Shown here piece after piece: positions 1 to 11,062 of a stretch of DNA of 64,000 nucleotides; the first letter of the stretch is position 1; each line of letters starts with the position of its first letter. The translations under genes were made by a program, and so were the position numbers. The DNA comes from Dolomedes plantarius (Eukaryota; Arthropoda; Arachnida; Araneae; Dolomedidae). The DNA lies in NCBI GenBank assembly GCA_907164885.2, contig OU015495.1, positions 105,501,545-105,565,544 of the forward strand. The letters run 5' to 3'. The notes under the pieces were generated by a model. That model saw nothing but the letters and a program-made list of their open reading frames with translations, made no database searches and was not told the DNA's origin.

Positions 1-1194
1 TAAATCCCAGACGATATTTTCTGCTTTATATGGGGACATTCACATGGAAAGTTTTTTTCAGAACTGAAGACTTCGAAAGACCTGGCTTTCGGAACCTAAG
101 ATACTTTACGAAATATCGATTCTAGCTTACTGCCCCAATTATCTTTTTTCCTTTGGCAATGCTCAGATATTTTAATTTCGTTAGTACGTTATGCATCAAA
201 GATGCTTCTACTCAAGCAATAATGTTAGCTCAATATTCGTTCTCCCAGATATGTGAAACTATGACTGTGGTAATTCCAAACAGTTTTTTTAAAAATTATT
301 ATTCCCACAAAATTCTGGGATTCGCTTAAAATATATGTTTTACTCCGTCCCCTTCGGATCTGAGAATGTTGAAATCGCAATGCAATCTTACATCTCAAAG
401 CAATCTCTGAGGAAGTCATACCTTTCTTTTTGGCAGATAATAAAAATGATATACACTGTAAATATGCAAATTCCATCCGACCCTCTCTCTGCATTAACGG
501 CATTCTAAAAATGAAGCATATGATATCACTCTTTTTTAACTCTTTGCGTACGCAATCATTTTCGAGAGTTTTTGCACCTCAGTTGGCAACCTTCTAACCA
601 AAGATCGAAAACAAGATCCTCATATGCCAGACAAGTGCTGCAGCAGTAAAGACAGAGGAATTTGAATCCGGCATACAAATGTTGCAAGTAATACTCTAGT
701 TAGAAATTTCAGCAAGCAGAAAGCAACAACATTTTCTCGTAGAGTATATTTTCCTGTGTGAAATGGAATACAGTCTCAATAATAGTTGAGACAGGGCTAT
801 TTTTATTTCATTTTTAAATAAGATTAAAAAATGTCAGAGAGACTACTTAAAAAACTTTCAAATTAACTAAGAAACAAGATAAATATATTTTTTTTCTTTT
901 GCGGGGTTCTAAAAATTATTTTATTCTTGCTTTAAATAGCCAACGGTGTCCCAGCTCATTATACCTCAAACATAAAAGCTTATTGGGATAGGAAAATTTA
1001 ACAATAGATGATATTTTCACTTGACTATATATAAGTTACATATAATTACGTATAATTATACATAAATACATAATGTATGTTCATATTAAGTATTACTTTA
1101 TAATTCGCATGGAACTTGTAGAGAACGCATAACGGAAGCACGCATCTTCTTAATGTACACAAGAATCCTTTTATTTCTTAATGTGGCTACTAAT
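1..1194. other. Unassigned AT-rich sequence
   Basis: No coding potential, RNA gene or recognisable repeat was found here. The open frame on the minus strand at 225-503 has no motif, low-complexity stretches and no neighbours, and is read as chance. Confidence 0.5.
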
Positions 1195-1305
1195 CTTTCT
1201 CTTACGGGGTAGGATAGCATGTATCCTAAGAATACGGGCTGAGATTGAATATACATATAAATATATATATATATATATATATACATATACATACACGTGC
1301 ATACA

Positions 1306-1387
<82 letters not shown>

Positions 1388-1480
1388 TACAACCCTCTTA
1401 ATGGCCATTCTGAAAAAAGGCGGATATGAAATTTCCCGTTCTAAAGAGGGAATCGGAAAAATGGGCCCCGTAAGCTAAAG
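1195..1480. mobile_element. Non-autonomous TIR element (MITE family K), copy 1
   Basis: The ends form an imperfect 15-bp terminal inverted repeat of the form CTTTNNCTTACGGGG, at 1195-1209 and in reverse complement at 1466-1480. The interior begins with a stretch including GATAGCATGTATCC and ends with CCCGTTCTAAAGAGGGAATC. A long (TA)n tract occupies the middle. A second copy with the same two ends lies at 13669-14328, which is what defines the element. No target duplication could be read with confidence, so the superfamily is open. It has no coding capacity. Confidence 0.6.
1252..1384. repeat. (TA)n microsatellite inside MITE K
   Basis: An almost pure TA dinucleotide run with a short interruption containing CATACACGTGCATAC. 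Long YIYIYI open frames on both strands here are artefacts of this repeat. Confidence 0.95.
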
Positions 1481-2561
1481 TTTAAGAAGCTGACGTGTGT
1501 TCTTGCTGTTCAGATATACAAATATCGTATATCTTCTAAAGAAAAACACGAATAATTCATCATTCCGATACTTTTTGAAATGTAAAATTTTTGTTCTACC
1601 CTACCACGGGAAAGTTTTGTAAATGTTATGGCCTACTTAGGTAACATCAAGTAAGCAATATATGCGTACGGTTTAGGTACGTATGACCAAGCAATTAGTA
1701 GATATTGTAGTTTGTTTCCTGAAGTAAATAATAAACTGAGATACCTGAAACCAATGGCAATAATTCGTTATTAAACTGTCTTAAAATATGAAAACAAAGT
1801 TTAGGATAGTAGAGGAAACAGAAGGATTTTCAATTTTAATAAGATAGACTCTCCGCATCGAGGAAGGAAACATTTTATTCACAGGAATAGATGAAATGAA
1901 TGTGGACTCCTTTTCTGAAAGTAATTTGCTATTCACATTTATTTGCAGTAATTATCACATATACATGAACAATTTTTATTTATTTATCTTTGAAAATCGG
2001 TAGTCATAAATAATGTAGTTGACTGGAACTAATTTGCCGAATCATTTTCAGTATGCATCAAGAAATCTGAAAATCCGGTATTTTGAGATACCGTTTGCAT
2101 ATAAAATCGCAATTTCAAGAATCCAGTTATTTATCCTTCAAATAGCTATTTATCCTTCAAATAGCTGTCAGAGAAACGAGATAAAAGTTGGGGGAAAAGG
2201 TCTAAGCAAAGCATTTCATGTAATTGATTCCCGGGGAATTTTGCTTTTTAATTTTATTTTGATTCCGATATTTTTGCTCAATAAAATTTTATTTCTATCA
2301 AGAGTGGGAAAAAATTTATCGTCCTAAAATGTTTCTTTCTCAGAAATTGTACTAACTACTGAAAATTTATTACTGAAAGGAGACTATTTACTAACACGTT
2401 AAAAAATATTTATGATATTATTTCAATTAAAGTGGGGATTTTATTTTGGGGAAATGAATTACTAAAAATCAAACAATTTAAATTCATTTAGGTATAACAA
2501 AACTACGAATCATTTTGTGCGCTTACTATAGAGATTATTAAGTGATGATCTCAAAACTTTA
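1481..2561. other. Unassigned AT-rich sequence
   Basis: No gene recognised. The plus-strand 102-codon frame at 2019-2327 has no motif and crosses a 19-bp tandem duplication (TTATCCTTCAAATAGCT core, about 2130-2166), so I do not call it a gene. Confidence 0.5.
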
Positions 2562-3320
2562 TCTATATATATATATAAAACAGTTCCGTAACTGACTGAC
2601 TTACGGACTGACTGATTGAATGCCTAACAGATAACGCACAGACCAAACCGCTGGACCTAAAGGACTGAAATTTTGCATGGTGATTCTTCTCATAGTGTAG
2701 GGGTGCACTAAGAAAGATTTTTGAAAAATTCATTTTAGATTTTTTAAAATTAAATTTTTAAGCTATTTTTTTAACATTCTTTAAAGTTTTTCTTTAATAT
2801 AATAAATTGGGGGATATAAAATTTATATCACGAGAAAGATCATACAAATTCCTTTAAAATGAAATCATTTTCGAATCTTTACCTCCATTTTCTGGTTTTT
2901 GGTAATTTTTTAAAGATTAATTTTTAGAATTTAATTTATTAAAGGCTGATCACGTGGTTTCTTTTCTTTTTGTGATACTTCAAATTGATTTTGCGTCACG
3001 TGCGTAACAACGAAATAAATTGACAAAAAAATACTTTGTTTCTCTTTCTAATGCGGCAGACGATTGGACATTATCCAAAAAAAATAGTAAAATAGAGTAA
3101 AAGAAATGTTCCTCAAACTGTACTATATTATTTAGTATGTTTTATTAGATTTAATTTGAATATTTTCTCCTACATTATTTTGTCTATAAAAATATCCGTT
3201 ACGATTTATTTATATATATATATATATATTTATTTATTTATTTATTTACATTAATTGCATACATGGACCGTTCTATTTAATTTGAATGTACTCCGTAGCG
3301 AAGCACGGGTATTCAGCTAG
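2562..3320 (+). mobile_element. Non-autonomous Helitron, family H1, copy 1
   Basis: The element starts with TC followed by (TA)n, then ACAGTTCCGTAACTGACTGA, and ends in CTAG. It sits between an A on the left and a T on the right, the usual Helitron target. A small hairpin, CCGT-AGCGAAGC-ACGG, lies about 10 bases before the CTAG end, as Helitron 3' ends require. There are no terminal inverted repeats and no target duplication. At 759 bp it has no Rep/helicase coding capacity. Four more copies and one fragment are present (4662-5147, 15709-16483, 31919-32781, 52562-53359, and 7378-7468 reversed). Confidence 0.85.
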
Positions 3321-4661
3321 TTTAGTTTATAATAACAAAATATTTGGAGAAATAAAATGAAACCTATATACATATTTCTCTCAATTTTATCAGAATACTA
3401 CGATATACACAAAATTGATTTCGTAAAAATAAAAGGTATCTGTCGTGTGTTAAGGAAGATTAAATGCATTGCGACATAAATATTGCTTTTAAATGTATTG
3501 CTTAGCGAGTCGTGAGACGAGGAAAGCCAATGTAATTTCTCTGATCATTTTAAAGAATTGACTGCATAAAAAAATTTTACATGTTGAAATCAGATATACA
3601 AATCCCACCATATTTATAACATTTTCAGTATCAAACCGATGTTCTTACTATTATTTGATCCAAGGAATATCTACAACTCCCAAGAAACTTAATTTGTTTC
3701 ATCGATTGAAAAATTGCTAAAACTTTTTCCTATTACAAAACAACATAGACTAATTAAAATGATTAAGCTTTGAAAAACAGGTGAATCCAACGTTTTTAAG
3801 ATGCAAAGACTCAAATATGCATATAGGGGCATTACAAGGTACATATGCTAACCGTTTACTCAAAACTTTCATTTCTAATTTCGTTATGAATCCAAACTTT
3901 CAAGTATTATGTGAATAAGTAATAAATTCAACAATGAGATTCTCTTAAAACTATATAACATGGTTTAAAAGAAAACTACTATAAAATATGAAAGCTCTTT
4001 AAACGAAAACTGTTTTTTTTATTCGTGACATACAAGTTATACAGAAATATCCTTTTAACATTTGCAATTTTGATTTGCAATGTACAATACTCTGAAGCAA
4101 TAATCAGCTAAAGTTTTATCTAAAAAACTTCTTACATAAAGAAATTTAAATCTTTATGTAATTCAGAGTGGATTTCTGAAAATTGTTTAAATTCATTGCG
4201 TTTAACTTTAAATTATATCAAATAATCAAAACTCTTTTACGACGTTCGGACCATTTAATAACCTTTTTATGATCAACAAATTAACAAGCTCAACAGATAT
4301 AAAGTTTTTTGTCCAAATTCTTCAGAAATACAATGATACCACCTCCGGCACATCACTTACTTCAATAATATTTAAACAAATCATTGCTTTTAAAAAATTA
4401 TGTCATCAAAATTGCGTGCTCAATTAAATCAGTCCGAAAGAATTTCCTCTTAATTCAGATAGCCGGGAGGGATTTCATTGTAGAATCTCTCCACTCTCAG
4501 CATTCAATTTAAAATGAAAGATGTCAATATTTCGATTAAATAGTTTTCTTTCACTGTCGTTATCATCAGGAGAAAAACTTATAGAGCATACTTAGCAGGT
4601 AGGGAATTTTTTATGAAATATGCTTTTTGCGTGCATGATTACTCTACAGTTCATGTCCCAA
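3321..4661. other. Unassigned AT-rich sequence between two Helitrons
   Basis: No open frame of interest, RNA gene or repeat was recognised. Confidence 0.5.
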
Positions 4662-5147
4662 TCTATATATATAAAACAGTTCCGTAACTGACTGACTGAC
4701 TAACTGACAGATAACGCACAGGCAAAACCGCTGGACCTAAAAGATTGAAATTTTGCATGATCATTCTTCTTATAGGGTAGGGGTGCACTAAGAAAGATTT
4801 TTGGAAAATTCTTCTTAGATTTCTTTAAATTAAATTTTTTAGCTGTTTTTGCAACAACGAAATAAATTGACGATTTTTTTTTTCTTTCTAATGCGGCAGA
4901 CGATTGGACATTATCCAAAAAAATATTAAAATACAGTAAAAGAAATGTTCCTCAAACTGTAATATATTAACTGTACTATATTCTTTAGTATGTTCTATTA
5001 GATTTAATTTGAATATTTTCTTCTACATTATTTTGTATATAAAACTATCCGTTGCGATTTTTTATAATTTTTTTTCATCAATTGCATACATTGACCGTTG
5101 TATTTAATTTGAATGTACTCCGTAGCGAAGCACGGGTATTAAGCTAG
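4662..5147 (+). mobile_element. Non-autonomous Helitron, family H1, copy 2 (internally deleted)
   Basis: Same 5' start (TC(TA)n then ACAGTTCCGTAACTGACTGA) and same 3' hairpin plus CTAG as the copy at 2562-3320, again between A and T. At 486 bp it is the shortest complete copy. Compared with copy 1 it lacks the middle segment between the TTAAATTTTT stretch and the CAACAACGAAATAAATTGAC stretch, so it is an internal deletion derivative. Confidence 0.85.
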
Positions 5148-5384
5148 TTTCTGTATAATTCAAGAAAAGTGAAGAAATTTTTTTTGTATGTTGAACTGAC
5201 TTGAAGAGATTAGACGAGAAAATAAACCTCTTGTTCTTAATGAAGAGAGCTCGAATGATAATATAACGGAAATAACATATATAACGGAATATAATATAAC
5301 GGAAATAACAGAAAAAAGTGTGGCGGCTGAGAGGAGGTTCGCTGAGAAGAAGAAGACTTTAAAATGTAGCATATAATGCTAGTG

Positions 5385-5480
5385 TTATGCGCAGGTGCAG
5401 CGGTTAACTGCCCAGGCGCACGTGTTGTGCGGGTGTTTAAATCTCTAGTAGAGACCATTTTTAATTGTTATGTTTGAAGT
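5385..5480 (+). repeat. Possible tRNA-derived SINE head
   Basis: GCAGCGGTTAACTGC resembles a pol III A box and GTTTAAATCTC, about 45 bases downstream, resembles a B box. The pattern matches the tRNA-like heads of other SINEs in the window, but no second copy of this family was found, so the boundaries and the call are weak. Confidence 0.3.
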
Positions 5481-5637
5481 TTCAAATGTTTTATACTAGT
5501 TAAAGTTTGTTAAGTTTCAACCTCGTGTTTAGTTATTCCCCAGCCAAGCACCTATCTCAGTCTGCCAGGTTGACACCTTGTGTGATAGAGTTGGATGGCG
5601 GTGTGTCAGTTGAGGGCCTACAGTTCAGTAGGTACTA

Positions 5638-6637
5638 GGGTCCTTCAGAAATGATTGGCACAACGCCTCTCATAAAGCCTATATAAAGTATACACGATGT
5701 GACAGGGAAAACCAGTGAAATGGACACAAGGCGGCGTGAGCTACGCGGAATGCATAGATGGCGCTGGCCGCAGGTGAACGTTATTAGACAGCGCCCATCC
5801 CTTTCGACCCCGACCGTCATTGAGAGCGTGGACACCAGTGATGGTAGGGGGCTATCATGGTCAGCGTTGGACAGCGTGGTTCCTATGGAAGGAGGGGATA
5901 CGGGGTAGTGAGATCCATCGTCGCATGGTGTCGGTGTGCGGGAACGAAGCACCCTCAAGGCGTACCGTCTACCGCTGGTTGGTCAACTTCAGCAGTGGAG
6001 TGGAGACCGCGGCCAAAGGTGTCAGCACGGGACGACCAGCAACATCGCATACAGCAGCAAATGTGGCAGCCGTGTCGTGTGTGTTCATGTCGAACAGGCA
6101 CATAACATTCAACGAGATGTAGGAAGAGACAGGACTTGGCGAGTAACATTGCAGGCGATTGTGCATGCCGATTTGGAAATGACGAAGGTGTGCGCACAGT
6201 GGGTGCCTCATGCACTCACACCACAACAGAAGGCGAAGCGCGTCGACATCTGCAAAGAACTTCTTGCACTACACGATGCCGATCCGGGTGACTTCTTCGC
6301 AACCTGGACACGGGGGGCGAGTCGTAGTTTTTGCATTACACACCCGAAAAAAACGCAGCTCCATGGAGGGAAGTATGAATCAAGCCCACGGAGTCAGGGG
6401 CCAACGAGTTCAATCTTCTGCGGAATTGCATGCAATTCGCCGTAGATGGTGCACCAACACCCCCCCCCCCAGATTGTTTTAACAAACCCCTCTGGTACCT
6501 CCCAGCCAAATGGCAGAAGTGCATTGACTTGGCCGGGGATTATATCTAACTGATGTACTATATGTATTTTTTTTTGTTTGTTAATAAATTGTATTCCGCC
6601 CCGTGACAGCATTTGTGTCATTCATTTCTGTACGACC
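5638..6637 (+). mobile_element. Decayed mariner transposon with TIRs and TA target
   Basis: The left end AGGGTCCTTCAGAAATGATT-like TIR (starting after TA at 5636-5637) pairs with the right end, whose reverse complement begins AGGTCGTACAGAAATGAATG (before TA at 6638-6639). About 26 bases match with a few differences. The 1.0-kb length is shorter than the usual 1.3 kb, which agrees with a deletion of the catalytic core. A run of C at about 6463-6473 marks the deletion scar. It encodes the remnant transposase listed separately. Confidence 0.8.
5860..6565 (+). pseudogene. Mariner-family transposase remnant
   Basis: A broken transposase readable in several frames. At 5865-6120 the frame gives the N-terminal helix-turn-helix region, with WFLWKEGIRGSEIHRRMV followed by SRRTVYRWLVNFSSG and STGRPATSH. 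A frameshift near 6117 leads into ADLEMTKVCAQWVPHALTPQ and QKAKRVDICKELL, the segment just before the first catalytic aspartate in this family. The expected TGDE motif reads TRGASRSF, so that aspartate is lost. Most of the catalytic domain is deleted, and the family's C-terminal motif reappears as WQKCIDLAGDYI near 6510-6550. It cannot encode an active enzyme. Family: Tc1/mariner, mariner branch. Confidence 0.8.
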
Positions 6638-6639
6638 TA

Positions 6640-7137
6640 AATACCATCCGCCGCCCTTTGTGATCCTCAGTAGGTGCATTGCACTTCTTTGAAGGCCACA
6701 AAAGAACCTACCGGTAATATATTTTTTAAGTAGACGCCAGAATACTTAATGGTGACAAATTAATTCTCTTGCTGCTCTCTCAGCCTTTCAGTAATTCAAA
6801 GGGAACGAAGTAGAAAAAATTTTCCTTATGTTGAATTACACGTGTGATCTGAGGAGAAAACAATTATCTTGAATTTGAAGACGGATACTCAATTGAAAAC
6901 GGTTAGAGCAATTTAATATATGGGCAGTAACAAAAAAAATCTACAGATAACAAATTTTTAACTGATTTACAAAGTACTAAATCTGATGCCACTTTTCTTC
7001 TGCTTTCTACGTTTGGAAAACTCCATGCATCTAGACAGTTCTCGAGAATCTTCTAGATTGCAATGTCTTTCAGATTGCAAATTGCAAATTTTTCAGTCGA
7101 ATCAAAATTTTCCTTTTGTTGTATACTTTAACAGAGC
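6640..7137. other. Unassigned sequence
   Basis: Nothing recognised beyond ordinary AT-rich sequence; no gene. Confidence 0.5.
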
Positions 7138-7318
7138 TCAGTACGGCTAAAGGTTGATTGGGCGGCTGCAGTTGCTAAAGCCTTCTTTTGCTACACGAGG
7201 GCTAGTTAGACCGGGACCCATTCCGGACGGCTACAAATACATATGCCAACAGTGGGACTTGAACCAACAAACTCTGGGACTGAATGATAGTAACCTAATT
7301 ATTCAGCGATTATCAGAC
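7138..7318 (-). repeat. tRNA-derived SINE, family C, reverse orientation
   Basis: On the minus strand it reads a B box in GGTTCAAGTCCCACTGTTGG, then the family-C body (GCC/GTCCGGAATGGG, CTAGCCCTCGTGTAGCAAAAG). The same body is in copies at 10533-10726 and 54247-54434. It is diverged and its (CCAAAA)n tail is poorly preserved. Confidence 0.7.
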
Positions 7319-7377
7319 TGTAGGGTCTAAAGATATTGCTTCCATGGTCTTTTAAGATTGAAAATAAAAAAAATCGG

Positions 7378-7468
7378 AACGGATATTTTTATAGACAAAA
7401 TAATGTAGAAGAAAATATTCAAATTAAATACAACGGTCAATGTATGCAATTAATGTAAAAAAAAGAAT
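7378..7468 (-). mobile_element. Helitron H1 fragment, reverse orientation
   Basis: This is the reverse complement of the 3' half of the H1 Helitrons, including GAATATTTTCTTCTACATTA, TTTTGTCTATAAAAATATCC and the TTAATTGCATACATTGACCG stretch. Neither end is present, so it is a fragment. It directly abuts the MITE region that follows. Confidence 0.65.
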
Positions 7469-7507
7469 ATTTCTGTAGTCTCTTCTAACGAAACTACCGC
7501 GGATTAT

Positions 7508-7687
7508 TAACGTAGGATTACTTATCGTTGCTTACCTCTTTTTTTCTTTTTTTTGACACATTTTGGTACTCTTCTGTTTAACTGTTTACTGTTACTGGGT
7601 TTGGCGCGCTGCCGAAATTATAACTCGCGACGCCGGACTTTTTTTTCTCTCCGAAGGACCGTTATTGAGGAATATAATCCTACGTTA
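7508..7687. mobile_element. Short MITE with TAACGTAGGATTA ends
   Basis: The left end TAACGTAGGATTA (7508-7520) is repeated in inverse as TAATCCTACGTTA at the right end. A second, reversed copy lies at 56220-57560, where a Tc1-like transposon has been inserted into it. Similarity between the two loci extends about 35 bases beyond the left inverted repeat (TCTAACGAAACT, CCGCGG), so the true boundary on that side may be near 7471. Superfamily unknown. Confidence 0.55.
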
Positions 7688-7799
7688 CAAAGTAACATAC
7701 CTTTAATAAATAAATAAATAAAAATTCTTTTAAATTAAGGGAATAGTGACCTTTTAAAACTATACATATAATAATGATCCGTAGACCAAAAATCGCTCT

Positions 7800-8012
7800 A
7801 TGACGTCAGAGAGGGTGTGAGAGGGTATGATGCCCAGATGTCATCGCTGGGGTTGCTCGGTCAAAACTGAGGTGGCACCTGTCTATAAATCGGACTCCGA
7901 CTCTTGTGGTGCCATTATAAACCGGAGCCGCACCCCTCAGCTCGCTAGCCTACATGGACCTGATCTGGTTTACTTCCCGACAGGAGGCATTAGAAACAAC
8001 AACAGCAATAAA
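7800..8012 (+). repeat. SINE family A, 5'-truncated
   Basis: Contains the family-A body: GATGTCATCGCTGGGGTTGC, GGACTCCGACTCTTGTGGTG, CCATTATAAACCGGAGCCGC and the 3' end GGAGGCATTAGAAACAACAA. The tRNA-like head is missing. Compare the more complete copy at 23617-23956. The tail resembles the 3' end of the LINE at 44725-45050. Confidence 0.75.
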
Positions 8013-10532
8013 AAAAATGTTATCTACTGTTTACCGATAAATAACGTTTAGATTAAAACATGTACATTTTGAATGCTAAAATGTTCAATTCAATTGAGCA
8101 TTCGCAGAATTAGGGCGAAAGGGGCATCAGATAGCTGGATCCAGAACCATCAAATTTTAGAGACCCGGAATTGCAGTTCATCGGATATGGTCAGATTCCT
8201 CAACCCACGTACCGGCATCTCATAGCGTCCATGTCAAAGCGAATCGCTGCAGTATTGGGAGTAAATGAAGGCTCAGTGACGTTTCGAGTAGGCTATCATA
8301 ATTAATTGGAACTGAGAGCTTATAATAGGAATTTTACATTAAAAGATTTATTCAGATACGTGGCAATACTTTTGAATGCAAAATCATGTTATAATGATAT
8401 GCATAATGGCATGACTATTCTTGAGGCACTTCCTAGCAGGAAAGGATTTAAATCGTCATCCAGCAGAACAACAGAGATTTAACCGATAGTAAAAAAATAC
8501 TAAATACTAGTTAACCTTCGATTATACATAGGTAGTCTGTACATTTTATGGATCACTAAAAAAAAAGGCTAGAAGAGGAAATACAAATTTTCCGAAAGAA
8601 TAACAACCCGGCTTGTATTATAACAAACTTTTTTACATAAAACATTTTTTAGTAATACTGAATAAAATTTTATCATTTTCGTAAAACAGTACTCAAATAA
8701 CTCTATGGAATGGAAATAAAGCACTAAAACTATTGAAACAGTCAGGGACCAGAGAACACTTAAAATAACACCTGTCTTGGCTCACCGTGTAGGCGTTGTT
8801 GAGGCGGTATAGTGGACTGTAAATCTATAATTTTCTAATTCAAAAATGCATTGTCTTTTACTAATTTTAATTTACACACACAAACAAACATAACAACTGA
8901 ATGATTTGCCCCATGGCAATATAAATGCAGACAATACTGCGATGAACAATTAATTAACATAGACCATACTGCGTAACGAAAAACCTTCGCCTGTGGTCGG
9001 CTAGCTAATACTGCTGGTGATTGCAACAGATGCTATCACGTGATCGCGCGGGGGAGCGCTTGGCCCCCTAGGAGCGTCAAGGCACAACAGGCATTCTCTT
9101 CTAAGAAAGGAATACGAAACTTGCTTTTGGAATTCGCTAATTTAGCTTTTATTATAGTTATTAACAACGGATATTTTGAGGTTTTAGTAATTCCTTATTC
9201 CCCGTAGTTCATTTAAAATATCTAAGTAGTTGATCTTTTAAGGTGAACTGGACAACTTTTAGATTATCGATAGTGAGGGCGGGTTTTTGGGTTTCTGTGC
9301 TAATCCGTGCTTGAAGTAAATAATACGTTTCCAGTCCGCAAATAGATAATATCCAGTCCGTGCGATAGTTTCCAGTCCGGTGTATACGTATAAAATGTTA
9401 GACAAAATGGTTCCCCTTTTACTGTACCGTTATCAATGATTCCTTACAATTTACATATTTTCCTTTTCAAATAGCTCGATGGAACAGTTGCTCATAAAAA
9501 AAAATCTCATGCCTACACCCATAAGAGTGTTAGTGTTGTAATATCACCTTTTAGAATAAGGAATATGAGTGTTAGGGATATTTTTTTAGAAGAGGATAGT
9601 ATTCAGTCAAATATTTGATTAGCTTTGTGATTCTGTGGGGAACAATGCAAAGAAGATAGCATGCATTAATATCCGTGTTTGGCGCAGTCGATGCATGCTT
9701 AAAGAAATTCAACAACTTCGATTAATAATTCATTAAATTTTAAAAGGTAAGATACTTTTCTTTTGCTAATCAATTAAGAATTTTAATCATTTTGATAGTT
9801 TTACAGTTGATGCATAATTTTAATTTCAACTCTAAAACAACTAGTCATGTAACTATTACTTAGTATACTGTAAATTATTCAACCGAAAAATAAAATAGTA
9901 TTTTACAGGAAGAAGGCACTGACAGCCGGATGAAATTAACAGAAAACCTGCACTTAGAGTTAAACGCACTATAAATGCAAGATTTTGTAGCAGTAACAGA
10001 ACATACAAAATCAAAAAAACAACAACGAGGAAACCGAGTGATCTCTTCATCAGAAGGCCTAACCGAATCGGTTACCTAAAGGGGGAACTTTCTGAATAGG
10101 ATGCAGGTCCAGCCAAAAGACATCCCTAGGTCCCGAGATCCCCACATGGAAACAGAAAGTCAAATCAATAGAAAATACAATACTAAAAAGACCACAAAGG
10201 AATAGAACAGAATTACAATGGCACACTCACCCTACCCCGATAAATTGTGACCTGACGGTGGTGACGTACGTGAAATTAAAATAGTTTTGCCGTAAGCAAA
10301 AAGATTCATGTTATAGCTTACAGATGGCCACAAAGGAATTTGAAATAAATCCATGTTTTAAATTCTAGGTGTTTGAATGCAATAATAGAATGTACTCGAT
10401 GAAATATGGATAAAAATGTATAAATATGCTTGTAGTTCTTGTTAGAGACTACTCTTGTTTTTATCAATTTGAGATATGTTTCTTGAGAACCTGGAAACTT
10501 TTTAATTTTATTTATGATTCTGAGGATGACAA
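8013..10532. other. Unassigned sequence with small GC-richer patches
   Basis: No gene recognised. Points of note are a moderately GC-rich stretch at about 8100-8290, a CpG-containing patch at 9030-9085 (CGCGCGGGGGAGCGCTTGGC), and three copies of CCAGTCCG at 9331, 9353 and 9372. None is linked to a known family. Confidence 0.5.
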
Positions 10533-10726
10533 AGGCCGGACGATGGCCAAATGGCTAAGGCACTGGCATTCTGTACCAAAGTCTGTGGGTTCAAGTCTCA
10601 CTATTGGCATGGACGTTTATAACCGTTCGGAATTGGCTTTAAGCAGTAGGTTCCCGTCAAATTAGCCCTCGTGTAGCAAAAGTTGACCGTAGCGCTCCAA
10701 ACCACACCTAAACCAAACCCGAGGAT
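10533..10726 (+). repeat. tRNA-derived SINE, family C
   Basis: The tRNA-like head has an A box in GATGGCCAAATGGCTAAGGC and a B box in GGGTTCAAGTCTC. The body follows with CGTTCGGAATTGGCTTTAAG and GCCCTCGTGTAGCAAAAG, then CGCTCCAAACC and a short (CCAAAC)-type tail. Other copies are at 7138-7318 (minus) and 54247-54434. A/B boxes imply an internal RNA polymerase III promoter. Confidence 0.8.
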
Positions 10727-10881
10727 GACCAATAGACATCGTATCATCGGACGCTTGCCAACACCTTGTGAGTTGTGAATAAAAAAATTGGAAGCTAATC
10801 GGAACTACAGCTTTTAAAATACTTACAATTTGCCCCACCCCCCTTCTTTGACTTCAACTGAACTTAGTTTCATAGTATATA

Positions 10882-11058
10882 TAGGCCTGTTCACATTGTC
10901 CGTTAGCATAAGCGTAAAAGGTAAAATGACGCTGAGACGGAAATAAACCAATCATAGGCCTTAACAATATCGTGGCTAATCGTTTGGAGGTTTGTCATTG
11001 GTTAATATTTCAATTCTTTTACGCTTACGCTAATGGACTTCAATGTGAACAGAGCCTA
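10882..11058. mobile_element. MITE, family G (GGCCTGTTCACA ends), copy 1
   Basis: The ends are inverted repeats: TAGGCCTGTTCACATTG at the left and CAATGTGAACAGAGCCTA at the right, with further inverted pairing inside (TTAGCATAAGCGTAAAAG against CTTTTACGCTTACGCTAA). A second copy is at 53772-53951 and shares the core GACGGAAATAAACCAATCAT. There is no coding capacity. I could not read a clear target duplication, so the superfamily is not assigned. Confidence 0.75.
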
Positions 11059-11062
11059 TTTC

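Noticed and set aside
1098..1478. Several overlapping open frames of repeated Tyr-Ile on both strands
   Set aside because: They are translations of (TA)n microsatellites. The same applies at 13731-13952, 15657-15902, 24610-24906, 26121-26539, 31784-32065 and 62407-62613.
2019..2327. 102-codon open frame
   Set aside because: Includes a 19-bp tandem duplication, has no motif, and lies in ordinary AT-rich sequence.
8765..8820. Possible tRNA-like segment GAGGCGGTATAGTGGACTGT
   Set aside because: No B box at the right distance and no second copy.
9675..9700. GTTTGGCGCAGTCGATGC resembling an LTR-retrotransposon primer-binding site
   Set aside because: No LTR end directly before it and no gag-pol sequence after it.
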